Shown here one piece after another: positions 24,421 to 37,354 of a stretch of DNA of 64,000 nucleotides; the stretch's first letter is position 1, and every line of letters starts with the position of its first letter. Made by a program: the position numbers and the translations under genes. The notes beneath the pieces were generated by a model. That model was given only the letters and a program-made list of their open reading frames with translations, had not been told where the DNA came from and ran no database searches. This stretch comes from Rattus norvegicus (taxonomy: Eukaryota > Chordata > Mammalia > Rodentia > Muridae), in the NCBI RefSeq assembly GCF_036323735.1, contig NC_086029.1, positions 11,083,816 through 11,147,815 of the forward strand. The letters are read 5' to 3'.

Positions 24421-27400
24421 CCTGCTCCTGTAATATGTGTACTTTTAAAGATTTATAAAAATTTGGTGAGCCGAATCTGAGTAACATGGTGAATTCGGTT
24501 AGTTCCCAATAGGCCGCAGTAGTAATAAGTGGACTGTTAGGGATATAGAAAAATTTTCACGAATGGAATCAAAATTTCTAGGCGAATTCAGTGAGTTCCC
24601 AATGGGACATGCTTGTATGAGTTTGCTTTTCATTATCGAGCAACATTTTAAGGAATGGAATCCAAGTATCATGGTGAATTGAGTAGGTTCCCAATAGGAT
24701 TCGCATGTAATAAGCTTGTTATTCAAGATAGAGCAACGTTTTAACGAACTGAAACACTGTTCCTTTGTGAATTCAGTTAGTTCCTAGTAGCCTGCTCTTG
24801 TAATATGTGTACTTTTAAAGATTTATAAAAATTTGGTGAGCCGAATCTGAGTAACATGGTGAATTCGGTTAGTTCCCAATAGGCCGCAGTAGTAATAAGT
24901 GGACTGTTCGGGATATAGAAAAATTTTCACGAATGGAATCAAAATTTCTAGGCGAATTCAGTGAGTTCCCAATGGGACATGCTTGTATGAGTTTGCTCTT
25001 CAATATCGAGCAACATTTTAAGGAACGGAATCCAAGTATCATGGTGAATTGAGTAGGTTCCCAATAGGATTCGCATGTAATAAGCTTGTTATTCAAGACA
25101 GAGCAACGTTTTAACGAACTGAAACACTGTTTCTTTGTGAATTCAGTTAGTTCCTAGTAGCCTGCTCTTGTAATATGTGTACTTTTAAAGATTTATAAAA
25201 ATTTGGTGAGCCGAATCTGAGTAACATGGTGAATTCGGTTAGTTCCCAATAGGCCGCAGTAGTAATAAGTGGACTGTTCGGGATATAGAAAAATTTTCAC
25301 GAATGGAATCAACATTTCTAGGCGAATTCAGTGAGTTCCCAATGGGACATGCTTGTATGAGTTTGCTTTTCATTATCGAGCAACATTTTAAGGAACGGAA
25401 TCCAAGTATCATGGTGAATTGAGTAGGTTCCCAATAGGATTCGCATGTAATAAGCTTGTTATTCAAGATAGAGCAACGTTTTAACGAACTGAAACACTGT
25501 TTCTTTGTGAATTCAGTTAGTTCCTAGTAGCCTGCTCTGGTAATATGTGTATTTTTAAAGATTTATAAAAATTTGGTGAGCCGAATCTGAGTAACATGGT
25601 GAATTCGGTTAGTTCCCAATAGGCCGCAGTAGTAATAAGTGGACTGTTCGGGATATAGAAAAATTTTCACGAATGGAATCAAAATTTCTAGGCGAATTCA
25701 GTGAGTTCCCAATGGGACATGCTTGTATGAGTTTGCTTTTCAATATCGAGCAACAGTTTAAGGAACGGAATCCAAGTATCATGGTGAATTGAGTAGGTTC
25801 AAAATAGGATTCGCATGTAATAAGCTTGTTATTCAAGATAGAGCAACGTTTTAACGAACTGAAACACTGTTTCTTTGTGAATTCAGTTAGTTCCTAGTAG
25901 CCTGCTCTTGTAATATGTGTACTTTTAAAGATTTATAAAAATTTGGTGAGCCGAATCTGAGTAACATGGTGAATTCGGTTAGTTCCCAATAGGCCGCAGT
26001 AGTTATAAGTGGACTGTTCGGGATATAAAAAATTTTCACGAATGGAATCAAAATTTCTAGGCGAATTCAGTGAGTTCCCAATGGGACATGCTTGTATGAG
26101 CTTGCTTTTCATTATCGAGCAACATTTTAAGGAACGGAATCCAAGTATCATGGTGAATTGAGTAGGTTCCCAATAGGATCGCATGTAATAAGCTTGTTAT
26201 TCAAGATAGAGCAACGTTTTAACGAACTGAAACACTGTTTCTTTGTGAATTCAGCTAGTTCCTAGTAGCCTGCTCTTGTAATATGTGTACTTTTAAAGAT
26301 TTATAAAAATTTGGTGAGCCGAATCTGAGTAACATGGTGAATTCGGTTAGTTCCCAATAGGCCGCAGTAGTTATAAGTGGACTGTTCGGGATATAGAAAA
26401 TTTTTCACGAATGGAATCAAAATTTCTAGGCGAATTCAGTGAGTTCCCAATGGGACATGCTTGTATGAGTTTGCTTTTCATTTTCGAGCAACATTTTAAG
26501 GAACGGAATCCAAGTATCATGGTGAATTGAGTAGGTTCCCAATAGGATTCGCATGTAATAAGCTTGTTATTCAAGATAGAGCAACGTTTTAACGAACTGA
26601 AACACTGTTTCTTTGTGAATTCAGTTAGTTCCTAGTAGCCTGCTCTTGTAATATGTGTACTTTTAAAGATTTATAAAAATTTGGTGAGCCGAATCTGAGT
26701 AACATGGTGAATTCGGTTAGTTCCCAATAGGCCGCAGTAGTTATAAGTGGACTGTTCGGGATATAGAAAAATTTTCACGAATGGAATCAAAATTTCTAGG
26801 CGAATTCAGTGAGTTCCCAATGGGACATGCTTGTATGAGTTTGCTTTCAATATCGAGCAACATTTTAAGGAACGGAATCCAAGTATCATGGTGAATTGAG
26901 TAGGTTCCCAATAGGATTCGCATGTAATAAGCTTGTTATTCAAGATAGAGCAACGTTTTAACGAACTGAAACACTGTTTCTTTGTGAATTCAGTTAGTTC
27001 CTAGTAGCCTGCTCTTGTAATATGTGTACTTTTAAAGATTTATAAAAATTTGGTGAGCCGAATCTGAGTAACATGGTGAATTCGGTTAGTTCCCAATAGG
27101 CCGCAGTAGTAATAAGTGGACTGTTCGGGATATAGAAAAATTTTCACGAATGGAATCAAAATTTCTAGGCGAATTCAGTGAGGTCCCAATGGGACATGCT
27201 TGTATGAGTTTGCTTTTCATTTTCGAGCAACATTTTAAGGAACGGAATCCAAGTATCATGGTGAATTGAGTAGGTTCAAAATAGGATTTGCATGTAATAA
27301 GCTTGTTATTCAAGATAGAGCAACGTTTTAACGAACTGAAACACTGTTTCTTTGTGAATTCAGTTAGTTCCTAGTAGCCTGCTCTTGTAATATGTGTACT

Positions 27401-28116
27401 TTTAAAGATTTATAAAAATTTGGTGAGCCGAATCTGAGTAACATGGTGAATACGGTTAGTTCCCAATAGGCCGCAGTAGTTATAAGTGGACTGTTCGGGA
27501 TATGAAAAATTTTCACGAATGGAATCAAAATTTCTAGGCGAATTCAGTGAGTTCCCAATGGGACGTGCTTGTATGAGCTTGCTTTTCATTATCGAGCAAC
27601 ATTTTAAGGAACGGAATCCAAGTATCATGGTGAATTGAGTAGGTTCCCAATAGGATTCGCATGTAATAAGCTTGTTATTCAAGATAGAGCAACGTTTTAA
27701 CGAACTGAAACACTGTTCCTTTGTGAATTCAGTTAGTTCCTAGTAGCCTGCTCTTGTAATATGTGTACTTTTAAAGATTTATAAAAATTTGGTGAGCCGA
27801 ATCTGAGTAACATGGTGAATTCGGTTAGTTCCCAATAGGCCGCAGTAGTAATAAGTGGACTGTTCGGGATATAGAAAAATTTTCACGAATGGAATCAAAA
27901 TTTCTAGGCGAATTCAGTGAGTTCCCAATGGGACATGCTTGTATGAGTTTGCTCTTCAATATCGAGCAACATTTTAAGGAACGGAATCCAAGTATCATGG
28001 TGAATTGAGTAGGTTCCCAATAGGATTCGCATGTAATAAGCTTGTTATTCAAGATAGAGCAACGTTTTAACGAACTGAAACACTGTTTCTTTGTGAATTC
28101 AGTTAGTTCCTAGTAG
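24421..28116. repeat. Ten-monomer HOR, copy 1 (3696 bp)
   Basis: It begins at the diagnostic CCTGCTCCTG (C for T), which recurs at 28117, 31813 and 35139. The ten monomers carry ordered private variants: TGTTAGGGATATAG with AAGGAATGGAATC in the first, CAAGACAGAGC at the end of the second, GAATCAACATTTC in the third, CTCTGGTAATATGTGTATTTT in the fourth, the GATATAAAAAATTTTC and AGGATCGCATG deletions in the fifth, GAAAATTTTTCAC with TCATTTTCGAGC in the sixth, a 1-bp deletion GTTTGCTTTCAATATC in the seventh, GAGGTCCCAATGG in the eighth, GGGACGTGC with GATATGAAAAATT in the ninth, and CTCTTCAATATC in the tenth. Confidence 0.9.
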
Positions 28117-31100
28117 CCTGCTCCTGTAATATGTGTACTTTTAAAGATTTATAAAAATTTGGTGAGCCGAATCTGAGTAACATGGTGAATTCGGTTAGTT
28201 CCCAATAGGCCGCAGTAGTAATAAGTGGACTGTTAGGGATATAGAAAAATTTTCACGAATGGAATCAAAATTTCTAGGCGAATTCAGTGAGTTCCCAATG
28301 GGACATGCTTGTATGAGTTTGCTTTTCATTATCGAGCAACATTTTAAGGAATGGAATCCAAGTATCATGGTGAATTGAGTAGGTTCCCAATAGGATTCGC
28401 ATGTAATAAGCTTGTTATTCAAGATAGAGCAACGTTTTAACGAACTGAAACACTGTTCCTTTGTGAATTCAGTTAGTTCCTAGTAGCCTGCTCTTGTAAT
28501 ATGTGTACTTTTAAAGATTTATAAAAATTTGGTGAGCCGAATCTGAGTAACATGGTGAATTCGGTTAGTTCCCAATAGGCCGCAGTAGTAATAAGTGGAC
28601 TGTTCGGGATATAGAAAAATTTTCACGAATGGAATCAAAATTTCTAGGCGAATTCAGTGAGTTCCCAATGGGACATGCTTGTATGAGTTTGCTCTTCAAT
28701 ATCGAGCAACATTTTAAGGAACGGAATCCAAGTATCATGGTGAATTGAGTAGGTTCCCAATAGGATTCGCATGTAATAAGCTTGTTATTCAAGACAGAGC
28801 AACGTTTTAACGAACTGAAACACTGTTTCTTTGTGAATTCAGTTAGTTCCTAGTAGCCTGCTCTTGTAATATGTGTACTTTTAAAGATTTATAAAAATTT
28901 GGTGAGCCGAATCTGAGTAACATGGTGAATTCGGTTAGTTCCCAATAGGCCGCAGTAGTAATAAGTGGACTGTTCGGGATATAGAAAAATTTTCACGAAT
29001 GGAATCAACATTTCTAGGCGAATTCAGTGAGTTCCCAATGGGACATGCTTGTATGAGTTTGCTTTTCATTATCGAGCAACATTTTAAGGAACGGAATCCA
29101 AGTATCATGGTGAATTGAGTAGGTTCCCAATAGGATTCGCATGTAATAAGCTTGTTATTCAAGATAGAGCAACGTTTTAACGAACTGAAACACTGTTTCT
29201 TTGTGAATTCAGTTAGTTCCTAGTAGCCTGCTCTGGTAATATGTGTATTTTTAAAGATTTATAAAAATTTGGTGAGCCGAATCTGAGTAACATGGTGAAT
29301 TCGGTTAGTTCCCAATAGGCCGCAGTAGTAATAAGTGGACTGTTCGGGATATAGAAAAATTTTCACGAATGGAATCAAAATTTCTAGGCGAATTCAGTGA
29401 GTTCCCAATGGGACATGCTTGTATGAGTTTGCTTTTCAATATCGAGCAACAGTTTAAGGAACGGAATCCAAGTATCATGGTGAATTGAGTAGGTTCAAAA
29501 TAGGATTCGCATGTAATAAGCTTGTTATTCAAGATAGAGCAACGTTTTAACGAACTGAAACACTGTTTCTTTGTGAATTCAGTTAGTTCCTAGTAGCCTG
29601 CTCTTGTAATATGTGTACTTTTAAAGATTTATAAAAATTTGGTGAGCCGAATCTGAGTAACATGGTGAATTCGGTTAGTTCCCAATAGGCCGCAGTAGTT
29701 ATAAGTGGACTGTTCGGGATATAAAAAATTTTCACGAATGGAATCAAAATTTCTAGGCGAATTCAGTGAGTTCCCAATGGGACATGCTTGTATGAGCTTG
29801 CTTTTCATTATCGAGCAACATTTTAAGGAACGGAATCCAAGTATCATGGTGAATTGAGTAGGTTCCCAATAGGATCGCATGTAATAAGCTTGTTATTCAA
29901 GATAGAGCAACGTTTTAACGAACTGAAACACTGTTTCTTTGTGAATTCAGCTAGTTCCTAGTAGCCTGCTCTTGTAATATGTGTACTTTTAAAGATTTAT
30001 AAAAATTTGGTGAGCCGAATCTGAGTAACATGGTGAATTCGGTTAGTTCCCAATAGGCCGCAGTAGTTATAAGTGGACTGTTCGGGATATAGAAAATTTT
30101 TCACGAATGGAATCAAAATTTCTAGGCGAATTCAGTGAGTTCCCAATGGGACATGCTTGTATGAGTTTGCTTTTCATTTTCGAGCAACATTTTAAGGAAC
30201 GGAATCCAAGTATCATGGTGAATTGAGTAGGTTCCCAATAGGATTCGCATGTAATAAGCTTGTTATTCAAGATAGAGCAACGTTTTAACGAACTGAAACA
30301 CTGTTTCTTTGTGAATTCAGTTAGTTCCTAGTAGCCTGCTCTTGTAATATGTGTACTTTTAAAGATTTATAAAAATTTGGTGAGCCGAATCTGAGTAACA
30401 TGGTGAATTCGGTTAGTTCCCAATAGGCCGCAGTAGTTATAAGTGGACTGTTCGGGATATAGAAAAATTTTCACGAATGGAATCAAAATTTCTAGGCGAA
30501 TTCAGTGAGTTCCCAATGGGACATGCTTGTATGAGTTTGCTTTCAATATCGAGCAACATTTTAAGGAACGGAATCCAAGTATCATGGTGAATTGAGTAGG
30601 TTCCCAATAGGATTCGCATGTAATAAGCTTGTTATTCAAGATAGAGCAACGTTTTAACGAACTGAAACACTGTTTCTTTGTGAATTCAGTTAGTTCCTAG
30701 TAGCCTGCTCTTGTAATATGTGTACTTTTAAAGATTTATAAAAATTTGGTGAGCCGAATCTGAGTAACATGGTGAATTCGGTTAGTTCCCAATAGGCCGC
30801 AGTAGTAATAAGTGGACTGTTCGGGATATAGAAAAATTTTCACGAATGGAATCAAAATTTCTAGGCGAATTCAGTGAGGTCCCAATGGGACATGCTTGTA
30901 TGAGTTTGCTTTTCATTTTCGAGCAACATTTTAAGGAACGGAATCCAAGTATCATGGTGAATTGAGTAGGTTCAAAATAGGATTTGCATGTAATAAGCTT
31001 GTTATTCAAGATAGAGCAACGTTTTAACGAACTGAAACACTGTTTCTTTGTGAATTCAGTTAGTTCCTAGTAGCCTGCTCTTGTAATATGTGTACTTTTA

Positions 31101-31812
31101 AAGATTTATAAAAATTTGGTGAGCCGAATCTGAGTAACATGGTGAATACGGTTAGTTCCCAATAGGCCGCAGTAGTTATAAGTGGACTGTTCGGGATATG
31201 AAAAATTTTCACGAATGGAATCAAAATTTCTAGGCGAATTCAGTGAGTTCCCAATGGGACGTGCTTGTATGAGCTTGCTTTTCATTATCGAGCAACATTT
31301 TAAGGAACGGAATCCAAGTATCATGGTGAATTGAGTAGGTTCCCAATAGGATTCGCATGTAATAAGCTTGTTATTCAAGATAGAGCAACGTTTTAACGAA
31401 CTGAAACACTGTTCCTTTGTGAATTCAGTTAGTTCCTAGTAGCCTGCTCTTGTAATATGTGTACTTTTAAAGATTTATAAAAATTTGGTGAGCCGAATCT
31501 GAGTAACATGGTGAATTCGGTTAGTTCCCAATAGGCCGCAGTAGTAATAAGTGGACTGTTCGGGATATAGAAAAATTTTCACGAATGGAATCAAAATTTC
31601 TAGGCGAATTCAGTGAGTTCCCAATGGGACATGCTTGTATGAGTTTGCTCTTCAATATCGAGCAACATTTTAAGGAACGGAATCCAAGTATCATGGTGAA
31701 TTGAGTAGGTTCCCAATAGGATTCGCATGTAATAAGCTTGTTATTCAAGATAGAGCAACGTTTTAACGAACTGAAACACTGTTTCTTTGTGAATTCAGTT
31801 AGTTCCTAGTAG
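28117..31812. repeat. Ten-monomer HOR, copy 2 (3696 bp)
   Basis: This is the same ten monomers in the same order as 24421-28116, with the same length and the same private variants in every monomer. By eye I found no difference between the two copies over the markers checked, so they look close to identical. Such near-identity over 3.7 kb, beside 1-5% divergence between monomers within the unit, indicates very recent duplication. It could also be an assembly effect that only long reads can exclude. Confidence 0.9.
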
Positions 31813-34800
31813 CCTGCTCCTGTAATATGTGTACTTTTAAAGATTTATAAAAATTTGGTGAGCCGAATCTGAGTAACATGGTGAATTCGGTTAGTTCCCA
31901 ATAGGCCGCAGTAGTAATAAGTGGACTGTTAGGGATATAGAAAAATTTTCACGAATGGAATCAAAATTTCTAGGCGAATTCAGTGAGTTCCCAATGGGAC
32001 ATGCTTGTATGAGTTTGCTTTTCATTATCGAGCAACATTTTAAGGAATGGAATCCAAGTATCATGGTGAATTGAGTAGGTTCCCAATAGGATTCGCATGT
32101 AATAAGCTTGTTATTCAAGATAGAGCAACGTTTTAACGAACTGAAACACTGTTCCTTTGTGAATTCAGTTAGTTCCTAGTAGCCTGCTCTTGTAATATGT
32201 GTACTTTTAAAGATTTATAAAAATTTGGTGAGCCGAATCTGAGTAACATGGTGAATTCGGTTAGTTCCCAATAGGCCGCAGTAGTAATAAGTGGACTGTT
32301 CGGGATATAGAAAAATTTTCACGAATGGAATCAAAATTTCTAGGCGAATTCAGTGAGTTCCCAATGGGACATGCTTGTATGAGTTTGCTCTTCAATATCG
32401 AGCAACATTTTAAGGAACGGAATCCAAGTATCATGGTGAATTGAGTAGGTTCCCAATAGGATTCGCATGTAATAAGCTTGTTATTCAAGACAGAGCAACG
32501 TTTTAACGAACTGAAACACTGTTTCTTTGTGAATTCAGTTAGTTCCTAGTAGCCTGCTCTTGTAATATGTGTACTTTTAAAGATTTATAAAAATTTGGTG
32601 AGCCGAATCTGAGTAACATGGTGAATTCGGTTAGTTCCCAATAGGCCGCAGTAGTAATAAGTGGACTGTTCGGGATATAGAAAAATTTTCACGAATGGAA
32701 TCAACATTTCTAGGCGAATTCAGTGAGTTCCCAATGGGACATGCTTGTATGAGTTTGCTTTTCATTATCGAGCAACATTTTAAGGAACGGAATCCAAGTA
32801 TCATGGTGAATTGAGTAGGTTCCCAATAGGATTCGCATGTAATAAGCTTGTTATTCAAGATAGAGCAACGTTTTAACGAACTGAAACACTGTTTCTTTGT
32901 GAATTCAGTTAGTTCCTAGTAGCCTGCTCTGGTAATATGTGTATTTTTAAAGATTTATAAAAATTTGGTGAGCCGAATCTGAGTAACATGGTGAATTCGG
33001 TTAGTTCCCAATAGGCCGCAGTAGTAATAAGTGGACTGTTCGGGATATAGAAAAATTTTCACGAATGGAATCAAAATTTCTAGGCGAATTCAGTGAGTTC
33101 CCAATGGGACATGCTTGTATGAGTTTGCTTTTCAATATCGAGCAACAGTTTAAGGAACGGAATCCAAGTATCATGGTGAATTGAGTAGGTTCAAAATAGG
33201 ATTCGCATGTAATAAGCTTGTTATTCAAGATAGAGCAACGTTTTAACGAACTGAAACACTGTTTCTTTGTGAATTCAGTTAGTTCCTAGTAGCCTGCTCT
33301 TGTAATATGTGTACTTTTAAAGATTTATAAAAATTTGGTGAGCCGAATCTGAGTAACATGGTGAATTCGGTTAGTTCCCAATAGGCCGCAGTAGTTATAA
33401 GTGGACTGTTCGGGATATAAAAAATTTTCACGAATGGAATCAAAATTTCTAGGCGAATTCAGTGAGTTCCCAATGGGACATGCTTGTATGAGCTTGCTTT
33501 TCATTATCGAGCAACATTTTAAGGAACGGAATCCAAGTATCATGGTGAATTGAGTAGGTTCCCAATAGGATCGCATGTAATAAGCTTGTTATTCAAGATA
33601 GAGCAACGTTTTAACGAACTGAAACACTGTTTCTTTGTGAATTCAGCTAGTTCCTAGTAGCCTGCTCTTGTAATATGTGTACTTTTAAAGATTTATAAAA
33701 ATTTGGGGAGCCGAATCTGAGTAACATGGTGAATTCGGTTAGTTCCCAATAGGCCGCAGTAGTTATAAGTGGACTGTTCGGGATATAGAAAATTTTTCAC
33801 GAATGGAATCAAAATTTCTAGGCGAATTCAGTGAGTTCCCAATGGGACATGCTTGTATGAGTTTGCTTTTCATTTTCGAGCAACATTTTAAGGAACGGAA
33901 TCCAAGTATCATGGTGAATTGAGTAGGTTCCCAATAGGATTCGCATGTAATAAGCTTGTTATTCAAGATAGAGCAACGTTTTAACGAACTGAAACACTGT
34001 TTCTTTGTGAATTCAGTTAGTTCCTAGTAGCCTGCTCTTGTAATATGTGTACTTTTAAAGATTTATAAAAATTTGGTGAGCCGAATCTGAGTAACATGGT
34101 GAATTCGGTTAGTTCCCAATAGGCCGCAGTAGTTATAAGTGGACTGTTCGGGATATAGAAAAATTTTCACGAATGGAATCAAAATTTCTAGGCGAATTCA
34201 GTGAGTTCCCAATGGGACATGCTTGTATGAGTTTGCTTTCAATATCGAGCAACATTTTAAGGAACGGAATCCAAGTATCATGGTGAATTGAGTAGGTTCC
34301 CAATAGGATTCGCATGTAATAAGCTTGTTATTCAAGATAGAGCAACGTTTTAACGAACTGAAACACTGTTTCTTTGTGAATTCAGTTAGTTCCTAGTAGC
34401 CTGCTCTTGTAATATGTGTACTTTTAAAGATTTATAAAAATTTGGTGAGCCGAATCTGAGTAACATGGTGAATTCGGTTAGTTCCCAATAGGCCGCAGTA
34501 GTAATAAGTGGACTGTTCGGGATATAGAAAAATTTTCACGAATGGAATCAAAATTTCTAGGCGAATTCAGTGAGGTCCCAATGGGACATGCTTGTATGAG
34601 TTTGCTTTTCAATATCGAGCAACATTTTAAGGAACGGAATCCAAGTATCATGGTGAATTGAGTAGGTTCAAAATAGGATTTGCATGTAATAAGCTTGTTA
34701 TTCAAGATAGAGCAACGTTTTAACGAACTGAAACACTGTTTCTTTGTGAATTCAGTTAGTTCCTAGTAGCCTGCTCTTGTAATATGTGTACTTTTAAAGA

Positions 34801-35138
34801 TTTATAAAAATTTGGTGAGCCGAATCTGAGTAACATGGTGAATACGGTTAGTTCCCAATAGGCCGCAGTAGTTATAAGTGGACTGTTCGGGATATGAAAA
34901 ATTTTCACGAATGGAATCAAAATTTCTAGGCGAATTCAGTGAGTTCCCAATGGGACGTGCTTGTATGAGCTTGCTTTTCATTATCGAGCAACATTTTAAG
35001 GAACGGAATCCAAGTATCATGGTGAATTGAGTAGGTTCCCAATAGGATTCGCATGTAATAAGCTTGTTATTCAAGATAGAGCAACGTTTTAACGAACTGA
35101 AACACTGTTTCTTTGTGAATTCAGTTAGTTCCTAGTAG
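31813..35138. repeat. Ten-monomer HOR, copy 3, reduced to nine monomers (3326 bp)
   Basis: The first eight monomers are as in copies 1 and 2. Small private changes include TTTGGGGAGCC near 33705 and TCAATATCGAGC near 34610 in place of TCATTTTCGAGC. The tenth monomer is absent. The ninth (34770-35138) starts with the ninth-type markers GATATGAAAAATT and GGGACGTGC but ends with TGTTTCTTTGTG, which in copies 1 and 2 is the tenth-monomer ending; the ninth ending there is TGTTCCTTTGTG. It therefore looks like a nine/ten chimera from an in-register one-monomer deletion. Confidence 0.85.
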
Positions 35139-37354
35139 CCTGCTCCTGTAATATGTGTACTTTTAAAGATTTATAAAAATTTGGTGAGCCGAATCTGAGT
35201 AACATGGTGAATTCGGTTAGTTCCCAATAGGCCGCAGTAGTAATAAGTGGACTTTAGGGATATAGAAAAATTTTCACGAATGGAATCAAAATTTCTAGGC
35301 GAATTCAGTGAGTTCCCAATGGGACATGCTTGTATGAGCTTGCTTTTCATTATCGAGCAACATTTTAAGGAACGGAATCCAAGTATCATGGTGAATTGAG
35401 TAGGTTCCCAATAGGATTCGCATGTAATAAGCTTGTTATTCAAGATAGAGCAACGTTTTAACGAACTGAAACACTGTTTCTTTGTGAATTCAGTTAGTTC
35501 CTAGTAGCCTGCTCTTGTAATATGTGTACTTTTAAAGATTTATAAAGATTTGGTGAGCCGAATCTGAGTAACATGGTGAATTCGGTTAGTTCCCAATAGG
35601 CCGCAGTAGTAATAAGTGGACTGTTCGGGATATAGAAAAATTTTCACGAATGGAATCAAAATTTCTAGGCGAATTCAGTGAGTTCCCAATGGGACATGCT
35701 TGTATGAGTTTGCTCTTCAATATCGAGCAACATTTTAAGGAACGGAATCCAAGTATCATGGTGAATTGAGTAGGTTCCCAATAGGATTCGCATGTAATAA
35801 GCTTGTTATTCAAGATAGAGCAACGTTTTAACGAACTGAAACACTGTTTCTTTGTGAATTCAGTTAGTTCCTAGTAGCCTGCTCTTGTAATATGTGTACT
35901 TTTAAAGATTTATAAAAATTTGGTGAGCCGAATCTGAGTAACATGGTGAATTCGGTTAGTTCCCAATAGGCCGCAGTAGTAATAAGTGGACTGTTCGGGA
36001 TATAGAAAAATTTTCACGAATGGAATCAACATTTCTAGGCGAATTCAGTGAGTTCCCAATGGGACATGCTTGTATGAGTTTGCTTTTCATTTTCGAGCAA
36101 CATTTTAAGGAACGGAATCCAAGTATCATGGTGAATTGAGTAGGTTCCCAATAGGATTCGCATGTAATAAGCTTGTTATTCAAGATAGAGCAACGTTTTA
36201 ACGAACTGAAACACTGTTTCTTTGTGAATTCAGTTAGTTCCTAGTAGCCTGCTCTTGTAATATGTGTATTTTTAAAGATTTATAAAAATTTGGTGGCCGA
36301 ATCTGAGTAACATGGTGAATTCGGTTAGTTCCCAATAGTCCGCAGTAGTAATAAGTGGACTGTTCGGGATATAGAAAAATTTTCACGAATGGAATCAAAA
36401 TTTCTAGGCGAATTCAGTGAGTTCCCAATGGGACATGCTTGTATGAGTTTGCTTTTCAATATCGAGCAACAGTTTAAGGAACGGAATCCAAGTATCATGG
36501 TGAATTGAGTAGGTTCAAAATAGGATTCGCATGTAATAAGCTTGTTATTCAAGATAGAGCAACGTTTTAACGAACTGAAACACTGTTTCTTTGTGAATTC
36601 AGTTAGGTCCTAGTAGCCTGCTCTTGTAATATGTGTACTTTTAAAGATTTATAAAAATTTGGTGAGCCGAATCTGAGTAACATGGTGAATTCGGTTAGTT
36701 CCCAATAGGCCGCAGTAGTTATAAGTGGACTGTTCGGGATATAAAAAATTTTCACGAATTGAATCAAAATTTCTAGGCGAATTCAGTGAGTTCCCAATGG
36801 GACATGCTTGTATGAGCTTGCTTTTCATTATCGAGCAACATTTTAAGGAACGGAATCCAAGTATCATGGTGAATTGAGTAGGTTCCCAATAGGATCGCAT
36901 GTAATAAGCTTGTTATTCAAGATAGAGCAACGTTTTAACGAACTGAAACACTGTTTCTTTGTGAATTCAGCTAGTTCCTAGTAGCCTGCTCTTGTAATAT
37001 GTGTACTTTTAAAGATTTATAAAAATTTGGTGAGCCGAATCTGAGTAACATGGTGAATTCGGTTAGTTCCCAATAGGCCGCAGTAGTTATAAGTGGACTG
37101 TTCGGGATATAGAAAAATTTTCACGAATGGAATCAAAATTTCTAGGCGAATTCAGTGAGTTCCCAATGGGACATGCTTGTATGAGTTTGCTTTTCATTTT
37201 CGAGCAACATTTTAAGGAACGGAATCCAAGTATCATGGTGAATTGAGTAGGTTCCCAATAGGATTCGCATGTAATAAGCTTGTTATTCATGATAGAGCAA
37301 AGTTTTAACGAACTGAAACACTGTTTCTTTGTGAATTCAGTTAGTTCCTAGTAG
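35139..37354. repeat. Ten-monomer HOR, partial copy 4 (six monomers)
   Basis: It starts with CCTGCTCCTG and follows monomers one to six of the decamer: TTAGGGATATAG near 35247, GAATCAACATTTC near 36023, GTATTTTTAAAG near 36266, the GATATAAAAAATTTTC monomer near 36740, and TCATTTTCGAGC near 37194. It is more diverged than copies 1-3, with a 2-bp loss in GGACTTTAGGG near 35251, TTTGGTGGCCG near 36294 and AATAGTCCGC near 36335. At 37355 the next monomer no longer fits the decamer, so the HOR array ends here. Confidence 0.8.
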
